The position numbers and the translations under genes are program-made. A DNA stretch of 64,000 nucleotides from Moniliophthora roreri. Lineage: Eukaryota > Basidiomycota > Agaricomycetes > Agaricales > Marasmiaceae. The notes beneath the pieces were generated by a model, which saw only the letters and a list, made by a program, of their open reading frames with translations, did no database searches and was not told the origin of the DNA. This document shows, piece by piece, positions 50,172-61,583 of the stretch. Each line of letters starts with the position of its first letter. The first letter of the stretch is position 1. Location: NCBI GenBank assembly GCA_001466705.2, contig LATX02000179.1, positions 372,001 through 436,000 on the forward strand. The letters are read 5' to 3'.

Positions 50172-50641
50172 GAGACACTCATGGTCACTCAGTGGTGGCA
50201 CATTTTCAGATACTCATGGATAAGATCGGAAACAATACACATGTGCCTAAATAAGGAAAAGAAATTCCTAATTTGGAGCATGGATCAAAGGAAACATACA
50301 TACGAGTACGGGAGTTTGTAATATGCTAACCAAAGTATATCGAGATCTCATGAAGAAGGTCACACATAGGATAGAGTAAAGTCCAACTCTAAGGAAGGAC
50401 ATGGCTATGTATTGGATGGGAAGTATAAAAAGTCCAGATGAGGATACAAGAGTTCAAAAGAATATATACAAAGAAGAAGGTCTACATGAGCAATTGTGTA
50501 GTAACCTATCTATCTAAGTATATAGAAGACGGTGTAGTAATACAGCAATATGGATATGACAAGGAAATAAGAAGTTTGGCCATGTCAAAAGCACTAGCCA
50601 ACCAAGAAGCTACTCCTGGAGGGAGGATCAGATAAAAGATA
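50172..50641. other. Cargo block, left part: no supported gene
   Basis: AT-rich sequence with one short plus-strand frame (50438-50635) without family resemblance. It begins the 4.3-kb segment enclosed by the two polypurine tracts. Confidence 0.4.
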
Positions 50642-51062
50642 AGAAAAAAATAAAGAGAAGAACCCACTGAAGGAAGACTCCAGATATTGGACAACTGGTT
50701 GGGCTTATCCATCAGAAGACTGGACACGGGGCCGAATGACATAGGAAGGAGTGAATCCCTTATGGATAGGGAAGAAGGAGGAGATACACTCACAACGGCA
50801 GACTTCTTGATGACGATGTCGACCTCCGAAGCATCCAAGGATAAGCCACTGGCTTCAGCTGTAGTAGGGACCTCAAGAGTCATCTTGAACACCATGCAAT
50901 CATTGGCATCAATCCTCCATTCCGACCCCTTCTTGCCAGTAATGTCGATATCGGTACCTTTGATAAAGATATGGAAAGGGACATCGACTGAGCCTAGAAC
51001 CTCACAAAGCTCATACCCACAGTCTTTGGGGTCTTCGAGTAACAGATCGGAGGAGGACCAGC
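50642..51062 (-). pseudogene. Antisense coding remnant, broken by an LTR fragment
   Basis: Reads on the minus strand without stops for about 140 codons: SSSDLLLEDPKDCGYELCEV, VDVPFHIFIKGTDIDITGKK, MVFKMTLEVPTTAEASGLSL, SVSPPSSLSIRDSLLPMSFG. I do not recognise the family. The reading breaks exactly where TGTTACATTTTTC of an LTR begins at 51063. It may be the C-terminal part of the antisense Cys-cluster gene further right, or a separate gene. Confidence 0.4.
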
Positions 51063-51300
51063 TGTTACATTTTTCTTACCCTGTCACCTATGCTTCCCTT
51101 TGATCGGACTTATTACACTTTCCTAGTACCCCTTTTCCTATCAGAACCCCCCATACTTCCTTTTCATTGGACTTATTACACCTTCCCAGCATCCTTCTTC
51201 TTATCAGAATTCCTAGCTATATTCTGACTTCGTCGGTATTTATTACTAAGCCATCGTAGTCATTGGACATTTGTATAGTGTAGACTACATGACACTACAT
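51063..51300 (+). repeat. Truncated LTR of the E family, opposite orientation
   Basis: Begins TGTTAC and resembles the reverse complement of the right half of the 57291-57714 LTR (CCTATGCTTCC, GGACTTATTACAC and similar blocks in the same order). The far end is lost in AT-rich DNA around 51300, and no target duplication can be read. Confidence 0.55.
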
Positions 51301-51600
51301 ACAAGGTGTTCTTTTTATGCTATTAATACAAAGGAAATACACTCAGAATACTGCTATATATTTGCTTCCAGACTAAATTTTCTGCCTTATAAAATAGTGA
51401 GAAAACATTTAGAAAACAAATATAAGATTTTGAATTTTATATTAAAGGAAATATGTTAAATACAAAAGGAAAACTAAATGAAAACTATCTAAGAACTGCT
51501 TTAAAATATAGTGTTTTCATATGATTTTCCTACTATTTTCCTAGTGTTGAGGATCTTTGAACTTCAGCATCCACTGAATGAACTCTAACTTGAACTTGAA
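51301..51600. other. AT-rich stretch, nothing recognised
   Basis: Strongly A/T-rich sequence with no coding, repeat or RNA signal that I can support. Confidence 0.4.
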
Positions 51601-51619
51601 GCTGCTTGCAAAGGGTCTT

Positions 51620-54046
51620 ACCTTTTATAAGTGGTTAGTTGATGTTGCTGTGCAAGTAATGTAACACCAGCTGAATCCAACACAAAGGGAAGCAATCTGA
51701 GTGTCGGATGCCTGGAAAGAAGGATCCAGGAACATTAGAGCTTGCAAGAGTTGACAGGGGTCTTGAACACAAGCCTTCAGAGAATCCTGAGCCAAGTTGA
51801 TGGAATGGCTGAGGGCCAGGATCTGATCATTGAGCTGGGAACAAGCCTTCTGCAACCTGTTGAAGACCGAGATATCCTTGGAAAGGAGACAGGCCTGATA
51901 TAAGAGGCCTAGAAAAGAAAATATAAATAAGAAGTTAGAGATAGAAAAGAAGATACATACCAGCATATGAACTCAGACTGAGGTCTAAGTCTTTGGTGGC
52001 CTTATTGATGGTTTCAAACTATAGTCAGTTATAGGAACAAGGAAACCCGCCCTGACGACAGCCTCCACACTTCACAGAAGTGGAAGCATTGTGATCAAGG
52101 ATGCAAGAACGATTGAGCTCAACGCACTTGGTGCAAGCCAGAGTGAGAATCTTGTTGATGGGCTAGGAAAATAAATAAGAAAGAGATCAGTAGTAGACAA
52201 GGAACACGTACCTTGGGTAACACAGTAACACATCGAAGGAATGTTCTGAGGGGAGCCAAAGTGCCACTGCAAACAGCAATGGAAGTGGGAGAATCTGAAA
52301 AATTGAAAGAGATAGTTAGAAAAGAAAAAAAAAGGAAGGAATAAGACTTACTGAGGGCATTTTGGAGAGTGAGCATGGCTGAAATACTCCACGAGTCGGT
52401 CCATAAATTTGGGCTTCTCAGTAAGCTTGCGTCCTTGCACACCATGAGCCGGAATTTTCATAGAGTCGTATATATCCTTGATGATGACCTCAGAGTTGCT
52501 GACATCTGAAACAACAGCCTTGCTCTTTCCCTTGCCTTTGGAAGATGAAGGTCCAGGAATGTTGTCATCAGAAACATGATGACAAGAAGAAGAAGCTGCC
52601 TTGGTCGAGACCGCCAAGGATTTTTGGGTTTGAGACCTAGTGTGTCACTAGAAATGTTACGTTACTTGTGCAGCAATGTCAACTAACCACTTTATAAAAG
52701 GTAAAACCCTTTACAAGTAGTTCTCAAGTTCAAGTCAGAGGTCCTCAATTGTTGGCAATGACACAAGTGTAGATTAACCAGGTCAAGCTGAAGACTTAGA
52801 GTCTTAGCTTGAGCGCTTAAATACGTTACAACCGTTCATGTAAACTATGTTACATATATGTCCAATAGTTACAATGATCAAGTAATAAATACCCGACATT
52901 GTCGGGATATGAGTCATTGTACAAAATAGAAAAAAGGGGTGCGGGGGAGGTGTATTAAGTCCAAGAGAATAAGAAGCATAGATGAGATAGGAAAAGGGGG
53001 CTGGGAAGGTGTATGTGTCCAATCAGAAGGGGAAGCATATGTAATAGGGTCAGAAAAACATAACAAGAAAGAAGAGAAATAAACAAGAGATGCAGAAAAA
53101 GAAAGCACAGACGTACCGAGTCGGTCTCTGACCTGACTTGAACTGTAACAGTGTCACCAAAAGTCTTAGATGATTTGACCAGAATAGGTTTGGGTCAAGG
53201 CTTTGGATGATGCTGAGAGGTGACTTCAGAAGAGGAGTTGTTGACCTTAGGCTAGAAAAGATAACTGTTAGTGAGAAGCAATTAGAAAAGAATAAAGGCA
53301 TTACCTTTTTAGGAATGGGAGCGCTAGCACTCTTAGAGATGGTGGCCAGAGAAGGACTGTGCTGTAACAAAGAGATGAGCAAGAATCAGAACAAGAAGGA
53401 TAATTGCATACCTTGCGAGAAACCTTAGTTTTGGGAGCCACTGAGGACTTGTTGGCTACAGTGTATTTGTCCAGGATATTGTCAAGAGTCTCAGGAAAGG
53501 AGAAAGCCTCGAAGGCCTTAGAACAAAATAAACTTATTAAAACGAACAGAGCTGAAAGAATGAAGAACATACCTCAAGCTCAAGCTCTGTCTCCCAGCTG
53601 TGACATTTGTCCATACCTGGGATATGAGAAAAAATGTTGTTGGGCAGAGACAGGCTCCAGAAGGATTCTTCAAAAGAGTCACAGACAGGAGCAATCATTA
53701 AAAGGAGTTCTGCATAGGAGGACAGGAACCAAGACTTGTCTGCATGTTCAACGAAAGTGGCCTATAAAAGGAAGATTGAGCAAAATAAAGACAGAAAAAG
53801 AAGGTAGGTGACATACCATATTGTCACCGAGAGCCTTGTCCAACTTGTGGAGGAACAGGAGCCTGAGAGAGCAGGAACTAGCATCGCTCATCTCCTCCAA
53901 AGAGTTGCAAAGGTCTTCAAAAGCAGACAGGATCTGTTCCTCTATAGGATACAGAGCCTGGATGATAGAAAAAGTTACAGAAGAAACCTCCATCTTGTTG
54001 ACAGCTGGGGAAGTGTTGGAAAGCTTCATTTGCGCTGTGCCAGCCA
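51620..54046 (-). pseudogene. Antisense Cys-cluster protein gene carried by element B, broken
   Basis: Minus-strand exons with GT-AG borders, in order: MAGTAQMKLSNTSPAVNKM ... LHKLDKALGDNM (54046 down), ATFVEHADKSWFLSSYAELL, AFSFPETLDNILDKYTVANK, a segment around 53200, then (after an inserted LTR) TRSQTQKSLAVSTKAASSS ... IYDSMKIPAHGVQGRKL, DSPTSIAVCSGTLAPLRTFL, and PINKILTLACTKCVELNRSC followed by CGGCRQGGFPC. The two CxxCx6C clusters suggest zinc binding. Two stops follow SYN before FETINKATKDLDLS and the helical C-terminus LLYQACLLSKDISVFNRLQK. No known family is recognised. It lies head-on to pol and between two polypurine tracts, so it looks like retroelement cargo. Confidence 0.5.
52655..53150 (-). 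repeat. Solo LTR (E family) inserted in the antisense cargo gene
   Basis: TGTTACGTTACTTGTGCAGC at the left, GAACTGTAACA at the right, 496 bp. It splits the minus-strand reading FGDT / TRSQTQKS. No clean 5-bp duplication adjoins it; instead GTGTCACTAGAAA (52642-52654) and GTGTCACCAAAAG (53151-53163) match at 10 of 13 positions. Confidence 0.75.
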
Positions 54047-54475
54047 TAGAGAGAAGGGATGGGGAGAAAGAAAGAAAGAAACTATGTGACCCTGATATAT
54101 ATATGAGCAATCATATTTATATAAAAAGAAAATAAACCTACCTTTACCAAAAGAAGAGTAGTTGTGTTCAAAAGGATTCACCAATCAGCGAAGATCTAGG
54201 AAGGAAGCGTACTGATGCTGTAGATTACTGGAAGAAGCATGGGCACTAATCAAATGTGCTGCGCACTAACGCCTACACGCTTTGATGGGACTGTAAAAGA
54301 ATTGATGAAATAACTAAGTTGTGAAGACTGTGATGTGGCAGTACCCAGCGATGACCCAGTTGCACTCAGAATAAAATAACCTTTTCGTGGGTGGTTAGTT
54401 TGTACCCAGAAAGTCTGTCCTTAAAGAATCCTGTGTTGCAATCTCATAACAAGGAGTGGATTGGGGACAATCCTC
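54047..54475. other. Non-coding stretch before the 3' polypurine tract
   Basis: Presumed upstream (promoter) side of the antisense gene and 3' untranslated region of element B. No coding signal. Confidence 0.4.
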
Positions 54476-54492
54476 TTTTAGTTGGGGGGAGA
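54476..54492 (+). promoter_or_regulatory. 3' polypurine tract of element B
   Basis: TTTTAGTTGGGGGGAGA, five bases before the LTR start TGTCTAA at 54498; this is the expected position of the plus-strand primer. Confidence 0.7.
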
Positions 54493-54497
54493 TAATA

Positions 54498-55242
54498 TGT
54501 CTAACCTAGAAAAGACCCACTTTTATTCATTTTACACTACTTTTGAATTGGAACACTTTAATATGACACAAGATAACAGGTAATAAGGACTAGAGCAAGC
54601 CCAGTCTGCTAGTTATTGCCTTAGAGAAGCTATGGTACCTTGGAAAGTACAAAGAGCTATATGATACGCTATACAGAGGTGTCGAAGCTGTACTTCCTGA
54701 CTTATCTATGTAACAGATCCAAAACAGATCACTTCTAAAACCTGTAGGGAACCTAACTATGGCCCAATGAATGCATTGACTAGTTAACCAAGCTCTCAAA
54801 GTGCTATCAATGGGATTTTAATTTCTACTTTACCTTTCTATGACATCTGCAAAGTGCAATCTGCAGTCAAACAGTACAGAGGTACTTAGAGGAGACATTA
54901 AAACAGAAAGACAGCTTAGAACAGGAAAGATCATAGAACAATCCTCCTCCAAAGTCAATATACAGATCAGAGTCAAAGCAGGTGATCTCTTAATAAAGAA
55001 TTCACTGGCAGCCAAACAATATGCGATAAGCTAACTAGGTATAAAGTCATCTTGGAACAACGGAAATCACTTCTAAAGGACATCCACTACCTACAGACAG
55101 ATACCACAAGACATACGAAGAATATCTAATGCACAAGAAGTCCTAAATAAGACCAAGCATGCACTGTCAAAGGAGATAGAAACAGTAACAGTATGTTCTG
55201 ACCTTGGAAACTTTGGCATCTAGGCCTCTGCTGATGTGAGGA
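54498..55242 (+). repeat. 3' LTR of element B, cut at an n
   Basis: Matches 37346-38090 at a constant offset of 17152 with scattered, mostly transition differences, then stops at n55243. The distance would make the element about 18 kb or more, although the interior contains duplicated joins. Confidence 0.8.
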
Positions 55243-55243
55243 N
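55243..55243. other. Undetermined base at a scaffold join
   Basis: The 3' LTR is cut in mid-sequence and the next base resumes inside gag (matching 39536), so true sequence is missing or two copies were joined here. Confidence 0.9.
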
Positions 55244-57290
55244 TTTGTATTGATTCTCAAGCAAGTACTTCAACGCCATCTACTAGAAGAAGTACTACCC
55301 CATCCACACCTGGTAGAAACATTATTGCCATTGCTACCTTAATTATGGACCAAAACACTCAATTATCTAGAGTAGAGGTCTTAGCTAAAGAGTTCAATCT
55401 ACTTTGAATATTTCAACAGGAAACAGAAACTGAACAACCACAGAATAACAATGAAATGCCGACTGCAGGAAATGTGCAATGTCTCTGATGGGATGACCTA
55501 CTGCAAGATCAGTTGGATAAGTTGGCGGAAGGAAATGTTAGGAAAATCTTACATACTATAAAGTCATTTGACAAAGATAAACCAGATATCTTACAAGCAT
55601 GGCTTGATGATCTTGAAATCCAATTTAAGATGGCTGGATTGATAGAGAGTGCCTCGAAGATCTATTCTGCAATGCAGAAGATGTCCTATAAACTGCATAT
55701 GGAATTGCAAGAGAGTAGCGAAGCTAAAGGCAGCTCCTGGGAAGACTTTAAAAAGCTCTTATTTAAGGAGTTCTCTGATTTGGCAGATATGGACAATGGA
55801 TCGACAGACAAATTGTACTGGATAGTGTTGCACAGTCAGTATATTGGATTTGGGGGGCTAGAGAAACTAAAGAAGTACAATCAAGCATTCTTGCTTGAAG
55901 TCAAGAAGCTTCTTAAGCCTCTGGCTCTCCTTTTGAACCACACAGCAGTACAAACATATTTGAGTGCCTTTGAAACAACATTCAAGACGTGTGTTCAACA
56001 GCAGATGGAGCTGTTTACACTCAATAAGCTAGATAAAGGAAAAGAAGACCCTAGAAGACAACAAGATCCTTGGGAACTCAATGATGTCATCAAGCAGGCT
56101 GAGATAGTGATGTCAACCAATTTGGAGAAAATTTATTTTCTGAATTCACATCAGTCAGCAATTCCTGAGGAAACACAACCCATTATACCAGGTATGGCCT
56201 TTTCTATGGGGGTCCCTATTCCTTTGACAAATGCGCAGATGAAAGCAGTGCAAGGACAAGCTCCTAGCCAGGCTGCAACAACCCTGGTCATAAAACAAGA
56301 AGAGACAGTACCATCATTGTTTCCTAAGAGAGAGGAACAGGATAGTGATATGTATAATTTGGGTGTGGCAGTGACTGTAGATGCACACCAATGTACTATA
56401 AGAGCACAAACTCAAGAAATTGAGAACCTAAAAAGGCAAATGACAAGTTTGCTAGGTGCTCTGGCAACCCAGAAACCTCTTAGCCAAGGAACACCAATGT
56501 TCACTATGAACCAGGATGTATGAGGAAAACATGGGCAGCCTATGATAGGAAGGGCTGTACAGTCCACAAGTGCTGGACAAATTTGTTACTGGTGTGGTGA
56601 ACAAGGCCACATGGTAAGAGAATGCCCATCACACAAACAAATGGTTAATGATGGGTGGCTAGTTTGGAATGAATTGGCCAATCACTATATCTTAAGAGAT
56701 GGCAAGAGATTACTGAAGCATGAAGGGACTGAGTTCTGGAAAGACAAGGTTACCAAATATCCAAAGACTAAAGGATGGGTGATGTCTTCAGACTCCTATT
56801 TCTTTAGTGGAATAGAAGAGGAAGATGAGCTGCCTAATGTATTTCATGCTGCAGCAATGACAGCTCCTGTCTTCGAGGAGAACACTCTTCAACAATTAGC
56901 GGCAGCAATGTTACAACAAATGCAGCTAAATGCAGCTCAGGCCGATGTTACAAAAAATTGAGAAGCCCAGTGATGGGGACAGTAGCACACAATGCCAAAA
57001 CTACTAAAGCAAAATCCCCTGAGGGTAAAGGCAAATCATTAGAAATCTCTATTTCACCTCCTAAAGGCTTTGATAAATCCTTATATTGGGACCTAGAAAG
57101 TCTATTAAAGACAAATGCACAATCAAAGAAAGAAAAACCCAAAAACGAAGAGAAAGCTGAAGATAAGGCAAAAGAAACACATAGCGAAGAAAATCCTACA
57201 CCTGATAAAGTGCTACCCCAAGATACCTGTCTGTTTGATAAAGTGAAACCTATAGACAGGCCTCCGATACCCAAAAATCAAGCACTAAGC
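55244..57290 (+). pseudogene. Second copy of element B: gag and start of pol
   Basis: Parallels 39536-41590. gag shares the TGA codons at 55405 and 55486 with the first copy but keeps sense codons at two of the first copy's other stops. The capsid frame is open from 55513 to a TGA at 56521 (Trp in the first copy), then the zinc knuckle CYWCGEQGHMVRECPSH and the end QADVTKN-stop. The slippery heptamer is A AAA AAT (56952-56958). The pol frame stops at KNQAL, where the LTR at 57291 cuts in. Confidence 0.8.
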
Positions 57291-57714
57291 TGTTACGTTA
57301 CTTGCGCAGCAATGACTACTCAACACTTCGACAATAGTCAGTGTCAAGCCTCTAGTCAAGTTTGAGTTCATTCAACAGATGTTGAAGTTCAGAAATCCTT
57401 CAATACTGCTTGCAACACAAGTCATAATAAACTAGGTCAAGCTGAAGACTTGAAGTCTCAGCTCAAGCACTTAAACATGTACAACCAGTCATGTAATCTA
57501 TCTTATGTATGCATCCGATAACTATGATGACTTGGTAATAAATACCAACACAGTCAGAGTATGAGTAAATGTTCTGAAAATAGAGAAGGGAGCTAGGAAG
57601 GTGTACTAAGTCTGACGATAGAGAAGCATGTATATAGAAGGAAAAGGGGGCCAGAAAGGTGTATGGGTCCGATGGGAAGAGGAAGCATAGGAAGAGGGTA
57701 ACAAAAACATAACA
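57291..57714 (-). repeat. 3' LTR of element E2
   Basis: TGTTACGTTACTTGCGCAGC to AAAAACATAACA, 424 bp. On the minus strand it follows RNase H sequence ending CAGAGCTAA. Its left edge interrupts element B at a site that reads CACTAGC in the uninterrupted copies. Confidence 0.8.
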
Positions 57715-59099
57715 TTAGCTCTGTATCAATGGCATTGAGGAAAAGCTTATCTGGTAGCATGACAACATGTTCATTGTCATTGTCCTCTTCTTCTATAAGA
57801 TCTGATCTCTGTGATAATGCATCTGATTGGGTCATCTTTGATCCTGGCACATGTACCAATTTCAAGTCAAATTGGGAAAGAAAAAGGTACCACCACACCT
57901 GCCTTCGATTTAATTTTTGTGCTAAGTGGAAGTAAGTTAAATTCTTGTGATCAGATAGGACAGTCACTGGGTGTGGTCCTCCTAAGAGGTAATGTTTCCA
58001 TGTTTCTAATGTGTTTACAATTGCCATTAGTTCCCAATCGTAGATTTCATAATTTTGTTCTGTTGCATTGAATGCATGTGATATATATCCACATGGGTGG
58101 TATTCCCTGTTGGTTCCTTTTTGTTTAAGGATAGCTCTGGTGGCCTATTTTGATGTGTCAGCTTCAATTATGAAGAGTTCTTCGTTGTTTGGCATTTTTA
58201 GGACAGATTCACTAAGGAGTTTGTCCTTCAACATCTGGAAAGCTTTTTGTTCAGCTCCCAACCATATAAATCATATTCCTTTCTTTGTGAGGTCATGCAA
58301 TGGTTTTGCAATTTGTGCATAGTTCCCTATGAATTTTCAGTAGAAATTTGCAAATCCCAAAAACAATTGCACACCTTTAGCAGTCCTTGGTGATTCTCAA
58401 TCTTTAATTTCTGCTAGTTTAACTGGGTCCATCCCAATATATTCTTTCTTGATTACCAAACCTAGAAACAATACCTCTGGGACTTCGAATTCACATTTTT
58501 CTGGTTTTAGAAATAGATCACTCTCTCATAATCATTCTAGAACTTGTGTTGTATGAAGTCAATAGATTAACGAATGATCTGAAAAGATGAGGATGTTGTC
58601 CATGTATACTACACACCATCCTTCATCAATGAAGTCCTTCAAGATATCATTCATGAAGGCTTGGAAGGTAGCAGGAGAGTTGGTGAGTCAAAGAACATGA
58701 CAGTTGGTTTGAATAATCCTCAGCTTGTTTTGAAAGCTGCTTTCCATTGGTCTCCATCCTTGATTTGGATGTTATTGTAACCATTTTGTAAATCCAGTTT
58801 GGTAAAGACTTGTGTGTTTTTAAGTTTATTGACAAGGTCAGTTACTAATAGAAGTGGATATCAGTTTTTGATTGTCCCATTGTTTAGTTCTTGGTAATCT
58901 TGGCATGGTCGAAGAGCACCCACTTTTTTCTTTGCTACAAAGAAGAACAGAGATGCTACAGGTGAAATTGATGGTCATATGTAGCCTTTCCATAGGTTTT
59001 CATCAAGGAATTTGTCTTGTTCCATCTGTTCTTGAGGTGAGAGTGGATAGATTTTGCAATCCATTGTTTAAAATCCAGTTTAAGGTCTATAGCATGATT
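57715..59099 (-). pseudogene. RT and RNase H of element E2, integrase deleted
   Basis: Ty3/gypsy RT on the minus strand, broken by frameshifts: [15 protein letters not shown] is a changed form of the RT palm lead-in; the active site reads YMDN (family YMDD) around 58590-58605; then RNase H with DTSKYATRAILKQK-like text around 58130, TWKHYLLGGPHPVTVLSDHKNL and FDLKLVHVPGSKMTQSDALS. Directly after LNAIDTE comes the LTR, so integrase and chromodomain are absent: a deletion derivative. Confidence 0.8.
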
Positions 59100-61094
59100 T
59101 TAGGGATGTGATGGTGGGAACTGTTCAGCCTTTTCCTTTTTGAATTGATCGGTATAGTCTGAAAGGTAGGGAGAGATTAACTCTTCGAGAGGTTTTGCCT
59201 TCATTTCATAAGTTTGGGCAAGTACTTGAGAAGCAGATAACTTAGCATTAATTTGGATTTCATCACTATCTTCTTCACCTTGAATAAAACTTCTGATCAG
59301 CATTTCACTGTCTGCTGTTTTATCCAATACTTCTATAAACTTTCTTGCCAGAATCTTTTGTCCTGGTCTAAACTTCATGACTCCCATAACCCAATTGATA
59401 TCAGGATTATAGTCTTGCAACCAGAGTAATCCCAAGATGAAGTGTTCAGGTCCTAACCCTGAGATGAGTAGTGTTTCTGTCATTTGTTGTTCTTCTATTC
59501 TGAATTGTAACATGACTGAATGTGTAATCCAGCTAGTTTTATTTTGAGTTCCATCTATGTTAAAGACTTTGATGGGTTTTTCAATGAGTTTGGTCCATTT
59601 GGTTTTGAGTCGACATGCTTCTTCTTTGCTAATGAAGCATCCACCTGCCCTAGAATCTATTAGAGCTTTTGCTTCAACGATTTCTGTCCTGATTGTGTAT
59701 GTAAGCAGTATATGTATTGAGTGGCGATCCAACTTAGCTAATACAATGTTCGAGATTGTAATTGCAGGTGGTAAGAATGTCAGTCTCTTCCACCTCTTCA
59801 AAAACCCTCCTTTCCCATCAAATCAAAAATTTCTTCCTGCTCTTCCTCGCTCTATTCCTAGATCATAGCCCTTCATAAATGTTTCTTTCACAGAAAATTT
59901 TCTCAGTTCTATCCTGATGTTTTGTCCTTGCCCTTTTGTAGGGAAATCTCATGAGATATGGCCAGTCTGAGTGCATTTGAAACACTTCTCTTGGGCCATG
60001 TAGTCATTCCAATCTGGTTTGGAAAGAACCCTACTGATAGCTATCTTTTCCTTTTGTAAAATCTTCAGTTTAACTGGCTCCTTCCTTCCATTCTTTACTC
60101 TCCATTTATCTCTAGCTGCTCCTGCCATTTTGAACTGGTTGTTGTACTTGATGGCTGTGTCATACCATCCTTTGATAGTGGTTGGGTATTCTTTGGGTTG
60201 GAGCATAATCTTATCGCTCAATGACAGTAGTAAGGCTTCGCAGAAGATTTTGATGAGGGCCTTGTCATCATATCCAGTTTCTTCTGTGAGGAGTTGAAAA
60301 TTGTGAACGAAAGTATTGGCTTGATCCTTCATTCACAATTCTTTGATCTTGAGTTGTGTGTCTCCTTCTACATTGATTGGTTGCCAGGCTTCCTTAAATC
60401 TGCTTCTGAGATCAACCCACAACTCTTCTTCCTTGGTCTCTTTGTTGAACAGCTTCATGAGTTTGGCAATTTTCCACTTGAGTGCAGCTCCTTTAATATA
60501 GGAGAGCATAAACATCTTCTTTTCATGGGTGTTATATTTCTTGGAGTTCATTCAGAGGTAGAGTTCTATGTCCAGAATGAACCATTGTGTATCTTTTTGG
60601 TCTCCTTCATAGAATTCGGGTGCTGCTACTTTAACCCCATCATCTCTGTTCACAGTCATGGCATCAATAGTCGAAGTGGCAATTCTCGTTGCCTATTGTT
60701 CATTAGTCCAAGTGTCTGTGTCTTCAACCTTCAGCTTCTCTTCTTTGGGTGTAGACAAACTCACTCCAGGAGTGGTCATATTTGGTTTGGGTGTCTGAAA
60801 TAGTGTTTGAAATATATCAGAAAGTTCTGGTTCTGAAGACATAGCTTCAGTTTCAATTGACTCAGTCAAGATGCTCTGAAGGCTCTGGACTGCTAGTCTT
60901 CATTGTTGACGAGTGATTTGTTGGGGGGGTTTGAGACAGGTTTTCAATTCATTGAAGCTGTTCAGTGACTTCAAGTTCTTTGTCGAGATCTGCTTCATCT
61001 TGTGCAGTTAGATGCACTCTGGGTGGCGTTGTGTTTTGAGGTTCAGTTTAATGCCTAAACCTGAGTAGGTCGGCAAGAGTTCAGCTTGACCTTT
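59100..61094 (-). pseudogene. gag and protease of element E2
   Basis: Reads MTTPGVSLSTPKEEKL (about 60780), WFILDIELYL, KKMFMLSYIKGAALKWKIAK, FKEAWQPINVEGD, then FVHNFQLLTEETGYDDKALI, a zinc knuckle CFKCTQTGHIS with a stop in place of its final Arg-like residue, and the protease ALIDSRAGGCFISKEEA (D-S-R where D-S-G is expected) with LISGLGPEHFILGLLWLQDY. Several stops. It starts next to the central LTR. Confidence 0.8.
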
Positions 61095-61583
61095 TGTTAC
61101 GTTACTTGTGCAGCAATAACAACAACTCAACAGAAAGTTTTAGCTCTCTGTCAAATTGTCAAGGTTCAAGTTTGAGTTTCAAGTTGTTTGCTTAGACACA
61201 AAGTGTTACGCGAGTCCTTCGTCGTCAACACTGAGTTCAAGTTTGAGCTTGGAGTGATGGATTCTTGAAGTCAATTGTCTTGATTTAATTGACTTAAGAA
61301 GATCAAAAATAAGGACAAGGTTTTGATAAACTTTAACCAGGTCAAGCTGAAGAAGCTTGTCTACTGGTCAATGTATTTATATACAAGACTTCTAACTAAT
61401 GACTAATACTCAGAACTATTAATAGCTACAATGAGTAATCAAAGTGAGTCTTACAAATGAAAGAGAACAACATAGAAGGAATTTGTAATGAAAAAGAACT
61501 TATAGGCTAAGCAAGAAAACGAGAAAGAGAGTAAAAGTACATTAAGTGCCCTACAAGTCCTCGGAGTCCTTGTGATTGTAACA
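61095..61583 (-). repeat. Central LTR shared by elements E1 and E2
   Basis: 489 bp, TGTTACGTTACTTGTGCAGC to TTGTGATTGTAACA; the ends form the inverted repeat TGTTAC/GTAACA. On the minus strand it is the 3' LTR of E1 (purine-rich CAGGGGCTAA precedes it) and the 5' LTR of E2. Confidence 0.85.

Larger units (their letters stand above)
48791..50182 (+). repeat. Second copy of the 1.4-kb block
   Basis: Contains an uninterrupted reading from DIVESTWLVHTPDR through ILTDEELIGYRALALAKHRT into the pol C-terminus, so this copy keeps the ancestral order that is lost in copy 1. Confidence 0.8.
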
